11,285 nucleotides of DNA from Bacteroidota bacterium (GCA_003648455.1 QMPG01000070.1:1-11285), one strand, 5' to 3'; shown: positions 1 to 6,794, counted from the first letter of the stretch. Made by a program: numbers and translations. The notes: generated by a model not told the origin, from the letters alone.

Positions 1-90
1 ATTTTTCGGGTTAAGTATTTCAGAGCGGCGAGTTTGGGGACGAGGTAGATTGATACGCTTCGTTTCGGAATTACCTCTCATCGGAAAACT
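1..90. other. G+C-richer edge segment, possible dispersed repeat
   Basis: About 40 of these 90 bases are G or C (44%), against roughly 28% in the rest of the window, and the change is abrupt at the stop codon of the neighbouring gene. On the minus strand an open frame begins with ATG at 81 and runs 27 codons off the left edge, but it is rich in Arg and Pro with CGC and CCG codons unlike the neighbouring genes. I do not recognise a protein. The segment could be the end of a dispersed repeat, a structured RNA, or the start of a foreign gene; which one cannot be decided because the window cuts it. Confidence 0.35.
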
Positions 91-552
91 TTAAGGAACC
101 AAGTGGAATTTAAATATAAAGGCTACTGCAACACCTACAATTGTACCTATCAATACTTCCACCGGAGTATGTCCCAACAACTCCTTTAACTTCTCTTCAT
201 TTAAACGTTCATTAAAAAATTTATTTAAAGTAACTCCCAATTGGTTTAACACTCTAGCCTGTTTTCCTGCAGCTCTTCTAATCCCTGCCGCATCATATAA
301 TACAATAATCGAAAATATAATACTAATGGCAAAAAGCGGTGTTGCAGTACCATAGACAATTCCTACCGAAGTGGTTAAGGCACTAACTGTTGATGAATGA
401 GAACTGGGCATGCCTCCTGTTTCCCAAAAACGTTTTATTATCAGCTTTTTGTCAACTATCAAACCAGATATAACTTTATAAAATTGGGCAATAAACCATG
501 CCACAAAAACTACATCTAAAATATTGTTTCCAAGAATAATTCCTTTTTCCAT
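91..552 (-). CDS. Divergent PAP2 family protein (DUF212, YuiD-like)
   Basis: A 153-residue integral membrane protein of the acid phosphatase/vanadium-dependent haloperoxidase-related DUF212 family, typified by Bacillus YuiD. Family signatures are clear: GGMPSSHSS at about residues 46-54, YDAAGIRRAAGKQA at 86-99 and KELLGHTPVEVLIG near 124-137. Hydrophobic segments lie at about 11-33, 56-86 and 132-149. The length is normal for the family. The ATG at 552 gives the usual short hydrophobic N-terminus (NNILDVVFVAWFIAQ). By analogy with PAP2 enzymes it may act on a lipid or polyprenyl phosphate at the membrane, but the substrate of DUF212 proteins is not established. It is separated from the next upstream gene by 522 bases and is probably transcribed on its own. 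Confidence 0.9.
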   Translation of the reverse strand: MEKGIILGNNILDVVFVAWFIAQFYKVISGLIVDKKLIIKRFWETGGMPSSHSSTVSALTTSVGIVYGTATPLFAISIIFSIIVLYDAAGIRRAAGKQARVLNQLGVTLNKFFNERLNEEKLKELLGHTPVEVLIGTIVGVAVAFIFKFHLVP

Positions 553-580
553 AAACTAACTGATTTTTATTTGTATAAAG

Positions 581-777
581 CTACTCATAAATTACAATTA
601 TAGTTAGAAAAGAATTCTTTTTTTTAAACTCTTCTAATAATTTTTTAATGTTATTTATTTCAAACCTTTTCTTTTTTACCGATATTATTTGACTGTTTTT
701 TTAATCTTGAATATAACGGCAGTCTGTCTAAAACCATCAAATTTAATTAATAATTTACCTTGAAAAAAGTTTTTGTA
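581..777 (-). pseudogene. Possible frameshifted gene remnant
   Basis: Two adjacent minus-strand frames, 777-688 and 700-581, overlap at a homopolymer (T7 on the plus strand at 696-702). Adding one base to the run fuses them into about 68 residues, containing stretches such as KLLIKFDGFRQTAVIFK and NNIKKLLEEFKKKNS and ending TIIVIYE. No ATG is visible for the fused frame and a stop precedes it at 780-778. I do not recognise a family. Lys, Ile, Asn and Phe dominate, as expected from random A+T-rich DNA, so this is a weak call. Confidence 0.15.
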
Positions 778-809
778 CTACTTTTTTAAAAAATCTGCTT
801 GCATTTTTT

Positions 810-905
810 TTAAAATAAGGTAGTAATCGCTACTATCCAACTGCATTTACCTGACATTTGTACGTATTGTCGACGACCTTTTGTTTGTATTTTACAAATA
901 ATCAT
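810..905 (-). CDS. Short hypothetical ORF or gene fragment (31 codons)
   Basis: The frame starts with ATG at 905 and stops with TAA at 812-810; without requiring the ATG it is open for about 42 codons. The product begins MIICKIQTKGRRQYVQMSGK and ends in a hydrophobic stretch (WIVAITTLF). Its composition (Cys, Trp, Gly, Arg) differs from the Lys/Ile/Asn-rich chance frames around it because the DNA here is richer in G+C. I do not recognise it. It could be a remnant of a larger gene or a frame inside a repeat. No ribosome binding site or promoter supports expression. Confidence 0.12.
   Translation of the reverse strand: MIICKIQTKGRRQYVQMSGKCSWIVAITTLF
819..838 (-). terminator. Hairpin followed by T-rich stretch
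   Basis: Read on the minus strand, GGATAGTA and TACTACC pair (five perfect pairs TAGTA/TACTA, one bulged base, then two G-C pairs) around the five-base loop GCGAT, followed by TTATTTT. This resembles a weak intrinsic terminator. It is about 240 bases beyond the permease stop, so it could be a secondary terminator of that operon, or part of an eroded element. Confidence 0.25.
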
Positions 906-1019
906 CACTATAGGTTTTTGAAGTAAAATAAAGCTCTTTTAAGCACTAAGAAATGACTGTACTATACACAATTGATTTATATTAATAAAGCGTCAAAATA
1001 AGCTCAAAATTAAGTGTAC

Positions 1020-1057
1020 TATCAATTTAATATCATCTTAAGTATTAACTATTGATA
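1020..1057 (-). terminator. Long 3'-end stem-loop after the permease gene
   Basis: Read on the minus strand, TATCAAT then TTAATA pair perfectly with TATTAA then ATTGATA: 13 base pairs with a two-base bulge and a ten-base loop. It starts 18 bases after the permease stop codon, the expected place for the 3' end of the LysM-permease transcript. It lacks G+C pairs and an immediate T run, so it may protect or process the 3' end instead of being a classical terminator. Confidence 0.4.
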
Positions 1058-1074
1058 ATCAGAGAATAATTGGA

Positions 1075-2850
1075 TTAAAAATACATGAAATACAGAATAA
1101 GCACTGTAACTATCATATAAATAATTGTTAAAGGAAAGCCTATTCTGAAGAAATCCCTAAATTTATATCCCCCGGGCCCATAAACCATAATATTTGTTTG
1201 ATAACCAATTGGAGTCATAAAATTAGCTGCAGCAGCAAAGGCAACAATCAAAATAAAAGGCATTGGGTTAAGATTAAGATTTACAGCCATTGTTAAAGCA
1301 ATAGGAAAAGTAATAGCAACAGCTGCCTTATTTGTTATGTAAGCTGCTAAAATTGTTGTAACAAAATATATTCCAAATAAAATACTTAATGTTCCGAATG
1401 GAATAAAAATATTTATTAATAAATCGGCAATTATTCCTGCAACTCCAGTTTTAATCATAGCTGTACCAAATGCCAGCGATAGAGCAATTATAAATATTAG
1501 ATTAAAATCTAAGTTTTTGTGAATGTCTTTGGGAGATGCAATTTTTATTCCAAATAATAAAATTAACAGCAGTAATAATGCTATGAATAAAGGAACTAAA
1601 CCTAATGCTGATAACAAAATCGCCAATGCTGTTCCTCCAATCAAAGCAATTGTTTTATATAATTGAGGTTTGGATATTTCTTTTACTTTTGAAATGAAAT
1701 AAAAATCTTGAGATATATCCCTACTAACCAAGTCATTATCTGTTAATAAAAGTAAAACATCACCTGCTTTTAAACGAATATCTTCAATTTTTTGAGAAAT
1801 ATTTTCACCATTTCGATGAATAGCAATAATTCCAGAATTGTATCTTTTTCTAAAATTAATTTCTTTTACTTTTTTCGTTATTAATGTAGAGTTGTGAGAA
1901 ATAACAATTTCAATAATATCTGTATGGTTCTTTTTTGAAAGCATTCCAACAAGAGGAAATGTAAAACCGGAGTCTTGTTTGTTAATCAAATCGGTAATAA
2001 TTTCTTTTTCTCCTGAGAAAATAAATCTATCAGATTCTTCAATTTTTGTGTCTCCCGATGCAGAAATAATATTATAATTATTTCTAATAATTTTAAAAAG
2101 AGATAATCCTTCCAAATTAAGTAAGTCAGATTCTTTAATTGTTTTGCCAATTAAATGCGAGTGTTTTCTAACCTCTGTTTCAAATAAATACTGTCTTATA
2201 CTGTTTGTTACTTCCGATAATATATCAGTATTGCTGGGTAATAATTTTTTCCCTATTGTTAAAATATAGATAAAACCAATAATTAGCATTGGTAGTCCAA
2301 CATAAACAAAGTCGAAAAGATCTAAAGGTTTTAATTCTTTAATTATGTTTTGGTCAATAACAAAACCACTAACAATTAAGTTTGTTGATGTTCCAATTAG
2401 TGTACACGATCCGCCTAATATTGCAGCATAGGAGAGAGGTATTAAGAGTTTCGAAGGTGCAATTTTGTGACGTTTACTCCAATTATGAACATAAGGCATC
2501 ATAATTGCTACTAGGGGGGTATTATTAACAAACGCTGAAAAAAAGCCTACAACAACCATCATGCGACGCATGTAACTATTATACGTATTAGCTCTTTTAA
2601 AAAAATTATTAAAAAAATATTCAACAACACTCGACCTTCTAATTACATCTCCAAGAATTAAAAGCATTACTATTACTGCTATTTGTTCGTTTGAAAATCC
2701 GCTTATTATCTCGTTTGGAGTTAATATTCCGAAAACACCAAGTATTGCAACAGCTATTAAAAAAGTAAAGGCAGTTCCTAATAATTCAAAGTAAAGCGAT
2801 ATTAATACAATTATTAATACAATTATTACAATTAATGCATCAATATTCAT
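1075..2850 (-). CDS. SLC13-family permease with two TrkA-C-like domains
   Basis: A 591-residue inner-membrane transporter of the DASS/SLC13 (ion transporter superfamily) type. Two hydrophobic halves (about 1-200 and 396-591) flank a soluble insert. The insert has two TrkA-C/RCK-C-like repeats, about 222-290 and 308-377, each ending in a segment like ESDRFIFSG or AGDVLLLLT. Paired Ser/Thr-Asn signature loops are visible: LIGTSTNLIVSG (151-162) and MTPIGYQTNIMVYGPGGY (545-562), with FVNNTPLVAIMMPY near 107-120. Length and architecture match bacterial SLC13-like permeases often linked to sodium-dependent uptake of sulfate or dicarboxylates; the substrate cannot be read here. The ATG at 2850 is one base after the stop of the upstream LysM gene, so translation is probably coupled in one operon. 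A stem-loop follows the stop. Confidence 0.9.
   Translation of the reverse strand: MNIDALIVIIVLIIVLISLYFELLGTAFTFLIAVAILGVFGILTPNEIISGFSNEQIAVIVMLLILGDVIRRSSVVEYFFNNFFKRANTYNSYMRRMMVVVGFFSAFVNNTPLVAIMMPYVHNWSKRHKIAPSKLLIPLSYAAILGGSCTLIGTSTNLIVSGFVIDQNIIKELKPLDLFDFVYVGLPMLIIGFIYILTIGKKLLPSNTDILSEVTNSIRQYLFETEVRKHSHLIGKTIKESDLLNLEGLSLFKIIRNNYNIISASGDTKIEESDRFIFSGEKEIITDLINKQDSGFTFPLVGMLSKKNHTDIIEIVISHNSTLITKKVKEINFRKRYNSGIIAIHRNGENISQKIEDIRLKAGDVLLLLTDNDLVSRDISQDFYFISKVKEISKPQLYKTIALIGGTALAILLSALGLVPLFIALLLLLILLFGIKIASPKDIHKNLDFNLIFIIALSLAFGTAMIKTGVAGIIADLLINIFIPFGTLSILFGIYFVTTILAAYITNKAAVAITFPIALTMAVNLNLNPMPFILIVAFAAAANFMTPIGYQTNIMVYGPGGYKFRDFFRIGFPLTIIYMIVTVLILYFMYF
2801..2836. repeat. 12-bp tandem repeat in the permease N-terminus
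   Basis: ATTAATACAATT occurs twice in a row (2801-2812 and 2813-2824), followed by a degenerate third copy. It encodes the Ile/Val/Leu-rich first membrane segment of the permease (VIIVLIIVLI), where gain or loss of a unit would stay in frame. Confidence 0.7.
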
Positions 2851-2851
2851 A

Positions 2852-4918
2852 TTATTTTAATTTTGGTAAAGATGATGTTATTACTACATCATAATTTTTA
2901 TTATAAGTAACAATATACAATGCTTTATTTTCGTATCCACTATTAACTCCTTTTTTCTCGAAACAAAATTTTGTTTCTAATAACGGAATATCAAAAGTTT
3001 TTAAACAATACTGAAAATTTTTACCATATTGTTTTAAAGCGTTTATAAAGTAATAACTTATATCAAAAGCCTGGAATGAAAATTTTGTTGGTTCTGTTTT
3101 AAAAGTTGTTCTAAAGGTTTTAACAAAATTTTTTACATTCTCTTTTTTATAATCAATATATGAGTTTGTGAATATTTGAGTTTGCAGATTATGAAAATTT
3201 TCCGGTTGAATGTTATCAAAACGAATCCAATGGGGACGACCAAACAAAGTAATATCATAATTATTTGAAAAGGCATTTAATTTTGCAATAATATCACTTA
3301 TAAAAGCACGACTTTCTGACGGAATTATTATAATATTTTTAGAGCTAGAGGATAGGTTAGCCTCTACTAAACTATCTTCTTTATAATAATAGTATATTTC
3401 TGTGTAATTATAATCTTTATGGTCTGATTTTGAGATTGTTTCAAAAAATTTTGTTTTAAAATTTGATAATAAATTTGTATTTGGATTATTTCCATCGTGA
3501 ATTACAAGAAAATTTTTTGATGGGAAATTGTTTAAATATTCAGAAGTATATTCAATTTGTGTATATAAAGTAGGACTTACCTGAAACGCATAAGGGTTAT
3601 CAATTAAGAATGAATTTTTTAATGATAATGGTGAAACAATATTTATTTTATTTTTTTTAGCAAATTTTGATACAATTTGTAAATTTGAACTATAAACAGG
3701 TCCAATTATTAAATCCATTGTTTTAAGTTCATTCTTTTGAATTATGTTTTTTACTTGTGTAGTATCATTTTGAGTATCATAAACATATAAATTTATCGAC
3801 ACATTTTGTTCTTTTAACTTCTCAATGGATAACAAAACACCTTGATAAAATTCGATGAATATTTTTGATTTTGAATAAATCTTATTTCTTTTTCCAATGT
3901 TTAAGCTATCGCTTAGTCCCAGTGTATCGTTTATGTTAGTATAAAACGGAAGCATTAAGGCTACATTAAATACTTGATTTGTATAATTAAAATCATTACA
4001 TGGATGAATAATTGTATCAATATATGGCAATTCAACCGGCTTTGCAATTGTATCAATTTTTACAAGCGTTTCTTCCTTTTTATAAGTAGTAAAGTCTGGT
4101 ATTTTAATAATTTGACCTTCTTTTATTGAGTTATTTTTTAGCTCAGGGTTGACTTTTTTAATTTGTCTTACTTTGACACCATAGAGTTTTGAAATTGCAT
4201 ACAGAGTTTGTTTTCTTTCAACTTTATGTAATTTAAAATTATTTTTTTCGTTAACAATTTCCGGGTCTTTTTTGCTTATTTTTTTTGGTATCTTTATTAC
4301 TTCGCCTTCTTGCAATTCTCTTTTGTTCAACTCAGGGTTAATTTTTTTTATTTGTTTAATCTTAACATCATAAAGTTTCGAAATTGCATATAAAGTTTGT
4401 TTTTTTTCTACTTTATGATTCAGATAACCGTTATTTACATTAATTTCATGCTTATTAGTAGAATTATTAACTATCTTAGGTATTTTTATGGTGTCTCCAA
4501 CAGAAATATAATCTTTTGAATTTGGATTATTTATATATATATCTTCTATGTTAACATTATATATTTTCGATAATGTGTATACTGTTTCTCCTTTTTTAAT
4601 TATATGGTATAAATAATCTTTTTTATTGTTTTGGTCATTATCAGTAAAATTTTTTACAATTGGAATTTTTAAAAATTGTCCTATTGAAATAGATTCTTTT
4701 ACATTAAGATTATTTTTTATTATAGTTTTTATAGGTACATTATATAATTTGCTGATAGAATAAAGAGTTTGTGTTTTTTCAACCTTATGAATATAATAAT
4801 CTTTACCATCAATTTTTACTTTATTGTTTTTATTAAGTGCTGTTTTTTTTTGTCCATACAAAGTTGATGAATGGAGTATTATGAAGAGAGATATAAATAT
4901 AAAAATTATTTTTTTCAT
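2852..4918 (-). CDS. Secreted LysM (x4) protein with PBP1-type ligand-binding domain
   Basis: A 688-residue exported protein. Residues 1-22 form a signal peptide (MKKIIFIFISLFIILH..., likely cut before Gln23). Four LysM domains follow at about 41-87, 102-148, 165-212 and 228-275, each with a start like HKVEKKQTLYAISKLY and an end like EGEVIKIP. Residues about 314-640 resemble the periplasmic-binding-protein type 1 fold (Peripla_BP_6 group): VALMLPFY, an early helix around FYQGVLLSIEKLK, DTQND, IIGPVYSSN, IVSPLS and FQVSPT. LysM domains bind peptidoglycan glycans; a PBP1 fold binds small ligands or serves as a protein-interaction module, as in LpoA. A wall-anchored sensor or synthesis regulator is plausible but unproven. 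It leads an operon with the SLC13 permease (one-base gap). No ABC permease genes are adjacent, arguing against ordinary ABC uptake. Confidence 0.85.
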   Translation of the reverse strand: MKKIIFIFISLFIILHSSTLYGQKKTALNKNNKVKIDGKDYYIHKVEKTQTLYSISKLYNVPIKTIIKNNLNVKESISIGQFLKIPIVKNFTDNDQNNKKDYLYHIIKKGETVYTLSKIYNVNIEDIYINNPNSKDYISVGDTIKIPKIVNNSTNKHEINVNNGYLNHKVEKKQTLYAISKLYDVKIKQIKKINPELNKRELQEGEVIKIPKKISKKDPEIVNEKNNFKLHKVERKQTLYAISKLYGVKVRQIKKVNPELKNNSIKEGQIIKIPDFTTYKKEETLVKIDTIAKPVELPYIDTIIHPCNDFNYTNQVFNVALMLPFYTNINDTLGLSDSLNIGKRNKIYSKSKIFIEFYQGVLLSIEKLKEQNVSINLYVYDTQNDTTQVKNIIQKNELKTMDLIIGPVYSSNLQIVSKFAKKNKINIVSPLSLKNSFLIDNPYAFQVSPTLYTQIEYTSEYLNNFPSKNFLVIHDGNNPNTNLLSNFKTKFFETISKSDHKDYNYTEIYYYYKEDSLVEANLSSSSKNIIIIPSESRAFISDIIAKLNAFSNNYDITLFGRPHWIRFDNIQPENFHNLQTQIFTNSYIDYKKENVKNFVKTFRTTFKTEPTKFSFQAFDISYYFINALKQYGKNFQYCLKTFDIPLLETKFCFEKKGVNSGYENKALYIVTYNKNYDVVITSSLPKLK
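4094..4426 (-). repeat. Near-duplicate LysM units 3 and 4
   Basis: The third (4426-4283) and fourth (4237-4094) LysM units are far more alike than the first two: 25 of the first 30 residues (HKVE.KQTLYAISKLY.VK..QIKK.NPEL) are identical, and the DNA is visibly similar. The unit-to-unit spacing is 189 bases (63 codons), so recombination between them would add or remove a whole domain in frame. Confidence 0.7.
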
Positions 4919-4955
4919 TATAACAAATAGAATTAACTAGTAATATTAATTTAAA

Positions 4956-4963
4956 CAAATGTA
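4956..4963 (-). promoter_or_regulatory. Bacteroidetes -7 promoter element upstream of the LysM gene
   Basis: On the minus strand the bases read TACATTTG, a perfect match to the Bacteroidetes -7 consensus TAnnTTTG, ending 38 bases before the ATG at 4918. Transcription would start about 30 bases before the start codon. No good TTTG -33 element is seen at the expected spacing. Confidence 0.45.
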
Positions 4964-5003
4964 ATAATTAATATATAATTAAAAAACATTTGTAGTAAAA
5001 CAA

Positions 5004-5009
5004 GGGGGG
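5004..5009. other. G6 homopolymer in A+T-rich intergenic DNA
   Basis: Six consecutive G (C6 on the minus strand) lie about 40 bases upstream of the candidate -7 element of the LysM gene. Such a run is rare in this A+T-rich window. It may be chance, a protein-binding site or a slippage-prone tract. Confidence 0.4.
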
Positions 5010-5033
5010 AAAAGAAAAATTTAGTATATTTTT

Positions 5034-5054
5034 TTAACAATAGTTTATTGTTAA
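5034..5054. other. Perfect 9-bp stem-loop in the dnaA 3' region
   Basis: TTAACAATA and TATTGTTAA form a perfect nine-pair stem around a three-base loop. On the plus strand it is followed by TTTTTT; on the minus strand, the direction of dnaA, it is followed by a run of A. It lies about 70 bases past the dnaA stop. It may stabilise or end the dnaA transcript, or block antisense transcription, but its orientation for a classical terminator is wrong for dnaA. Confidence 0.4.
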
Positions 5055-5122
5055 TTTTTTATTTATGAACATTAAAATAAAAAATTAAAATTTAAATCGA
5101 GAAAAATATAGTAGGAATAAAT

Positions 5123-6547
5123 TTAAAACTCTAATTTTTTTTCTAGTTCGTTAATATATACTTTAAATCGTTTATCAGTATCAATTAAGTTATTAACAGT
5201 TTTGCATGCGTGCAATACTGTTGCATGATCTTTTCCTCCAATTTTAGCTCCAATAGTTGATAACGATTGTTTGGTTAACGATTTTGCAAAATACATAGCA
5301 ATTTGACGTGCTTGAACAATTTCTCTTTTTCTGGTTTTTGAATTTATTAAACTAACAGGCATATTAAAATAATCGCAAACTGTTTTTTCAATAAAATCAA
5401 TAGTAATTTCACGTTTAGAATTTTTAACTAGTTTGTTAATCATTCTTTTTGTAAGCTCAAGAGTAATTTCCTTTTTATTTAAAGTTGATTGAGCCAATAA
5501 AGAAACGAGGGCACCTTCAAGTTCTCGCACATTACTAGATATGTGTGAAGCAATATATTCAACAATATCGTCTTCAATATTTATACCATCTGAATATATT
5601 TTTTGCTTTAAAATAGCTATTCTTGTTTCATAATCTGGCTCCTGTAGATCTGCCGACAAACCCCATTTAAATCGTGAAAGCAACCGCTGTTCTAGACCTT
5701 GAAGTTCAACAGGTGGTTTATCAGATGTTAAAATTAATTGTTTCCCTGATTGATGTAAATGATTAAAAATTTGAAAAAACATCTCTTGAGTTTTCGATTT
5801 TCCTGCAAATTCATGTACATCATCAATAATCAAAACATCTAACATTTGATAAAAGTGAATGAAGTCATTAGTATTGTTGCTCCTGGTTGCTTCTACAAAT
5901 TGTGTTTGAAATTTATTTGCGGTTACATATAAAACAGTCTTATCTTCAAATTTTTCTTTTACTTCTATTCCAATCGCCTGTGCCAAATGGGTTTTTCCTA
6001 AGCCTGAATTACCATATAATAATAATGGATTAAAAGCTGTGCCTCCTGGATTGCTCGAAACAGCATAACCGGCAGAACGGGCTAATCTATTGCAATCTCC
6101 TTCAATAAAATTATTAAATGTATAATTCTGATTTAATTGCGGATCAATATTTAATTTTTGAATTCCGGGTATAATGAATGGATTTTTTATTGTTTTTTCA
6201 ATTGGAAAATTTACAGGTTTGTTTTTTATTTCCTTTTTATTACTTGTTGGAAGTTTTACTGTATATGGTTTGTTGTTGGTAAAACTATTGTTTTGCATAA
6301 CAACATTATACTCTAGTTTAGCATCTTTGCCCAGTTCTTTATATAATGTTTTTCTAATAATATCAATAAATTTTTCTTCAAGATATTCATAGAAAAAAGG
6401 ACTTGGTACTTGTATCGTTAGTACTTTGTTTTCTAATTTAACAGGAAGAATAGGTTCAAACCACGTATGATAACTTATCGCAGGTACATTATCTTTAATA
6501 ACATGTAAAAAATTTCCCCATACTTTTTCGTGATCTGTATTTTGCAT
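5123..6547 (-). CDS. dnaA: Chromosomal replication initiator protein DnaA
   Basis: The 474-residue AAA+ protein binds DnaA boxes and melts oriC to start replication. All four domains are present: the N-terminal DnaB-interaction domain (about 1-85, with SYHTWFEPI), a variable linker (about 90-140), the AAA+ core (about 141-365) and the DNA-binding domain (about 376-474). Walker A is GNSGLGKTH (179-187), Walker B is LIIDDVHEF (239-247), sensor 1 is near LILTSDKPP (271-279), and sensor 2 holds the NVRELEGAL segment (340-348). The domain IV signature GGKDHATVLHA is at 437-447. Length is normal. The ATG at 6547 matches the family N-terminus. It is monocistronic-looking, flanked by gaps of 204 and 247 bases without DnaA-box cores. 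dnaN, recF or gyrB are not next to it. Confidence 0.97.
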   Translation of the reverse strand: MQNTDHEKVWGNFLHVIKDNVPAISYHTWFEPILPVKLENKVLTIQVPSPFFYEYLEEKFIDIIRKTLYKELGKDAKLEYNVVMQNNSFTNNKPYTVKLPTSNKKEIKNKPVNFPIEKTIKNPFIIPGIQKLNIDPQLNQNYTFNNFIEGDCNRLARSAGYAVSSNPGGTAFNPLLLYGNSGLGKTHLAQAIGIEVKEKFEDKTVLYVTANKFQTQFVEATRSNNTNDFIHFYQMLDVLIIDDVHEFAGKSKTQEMFFQIFNHLHQSGKQLILTSDKPPVELQGLEQRLLSRFKWGLSADLQEPDYETRIAILKQKIYSDGINIEDDIVEYIASHISSNVRELEGALVSLLAQSTLNKKEITLELTKRMINKLVKNSKREITIDFIEKTVCDYFNMPVSLINSKTRKREIVQARQIAMYFAKSLTKQSLSTIGAKIGGKDHATVLHACKTVNNLIDTDKRFKVYINELEKKLEF

Positions 6548-6794
6548 TTTTATTTATTAAATATTTTTCAATTATTTTTCATTAGTTATTTCAAGTAGCA
6601 AGATTGTTAAAAAAAAAGTAATAAAAAAAATTTTTTTTACTTGACTTTCTCATTTTTTCTATATTGTTTTTAGTCTCAATAAGTTAAAATAAAAAAAAAA
6701 ATACAGATTTATAATTACCTGATTTTCAATAAATTAAATTACAAAAAAAAACAACTTGTTGATTAATAATTGTTTCCAAATGAAATAAAAAAAA
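6548..6794. other. dnaA leader/promoter region with A8T8 tract, no DnaA boxes
   Basis: The 247-base gap between the mlaD stop and the dnaA ATG contains no gene. It is extremely A+T-rich, with an A8T8 block (6623-6638) inside an imperfect palindrome (AAGTA...TACTT), flanked by another A run (6609-6617). Such tracts bend DNA and may matter for the dnaA promoter. CACA and TGTG, the core of DnaA boxes, do not occur, so autoregulation through consensus boxes is not seen. I find no perfect TAnnTTTG reading toward dnaA. Weak T-rich sequence just after mlaD might end that operon. Confidence 0.5.

Larger units (their letters stand above)
553..1074. other. 522-base gap without an intact gene; broken short frames
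   Basis: No intact gene of credible length is present on either strand. On the minus strand there are three short open stretches: 810-905 (31 codons from ATG), 688-777 (30 codons, no ATG) and 581-700 (39 codons, no ATG, ending in a TAG). The last two would join into one frame of about 68 residues if the run of seven T at 696-702 had one more base. The patch around 815-880 is richer in G+C than its surroundings. A perfect TAnnTTTG on the minus strand (745-738) lies about 190 bases upstream of the DUF212 gene. The mixture suggests an eroded gene or repeat, but chance frames in A+T-rich DNA are also possible. Confidence 0.45.

Noticed and set aside
962..970. CTATACACA, resembling a DnaA box TTATNCACA
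   Set aside because: It is a single copy with a mismatch, far from dnaA, and no further boxes cluster around it.
4094..4798. Regularly spaced repeats that could suggest a repeat array or CRISPR
   Set aside because: They are protein-level LysM units inside one open frame, with diverged DNA and no identical short repeats and spacers.
2852..4918. Reading the LysM protein as a typical ABC-transporter substrate-binding protein
   Set aside because: No ABC permease or ATPase is adjacent, and four LysM domains point to the wall; only the fold similarity is retained.
6174..6392. Plus-strand open frame of 72 codons inside dnaA
   Set aside because: It lies antisense within the well-supported dnaA linker region, has a biased hydrophobic composition and no homology that I recognise.
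6735..6765. CAAC/GTTG pair followed by T8 on the minus strand downstream of mlaD as a terminator
   Set aside because: The stem is only four pairs with a two-base loop, too tight to form; a longer alternative needs a 15-base loop.
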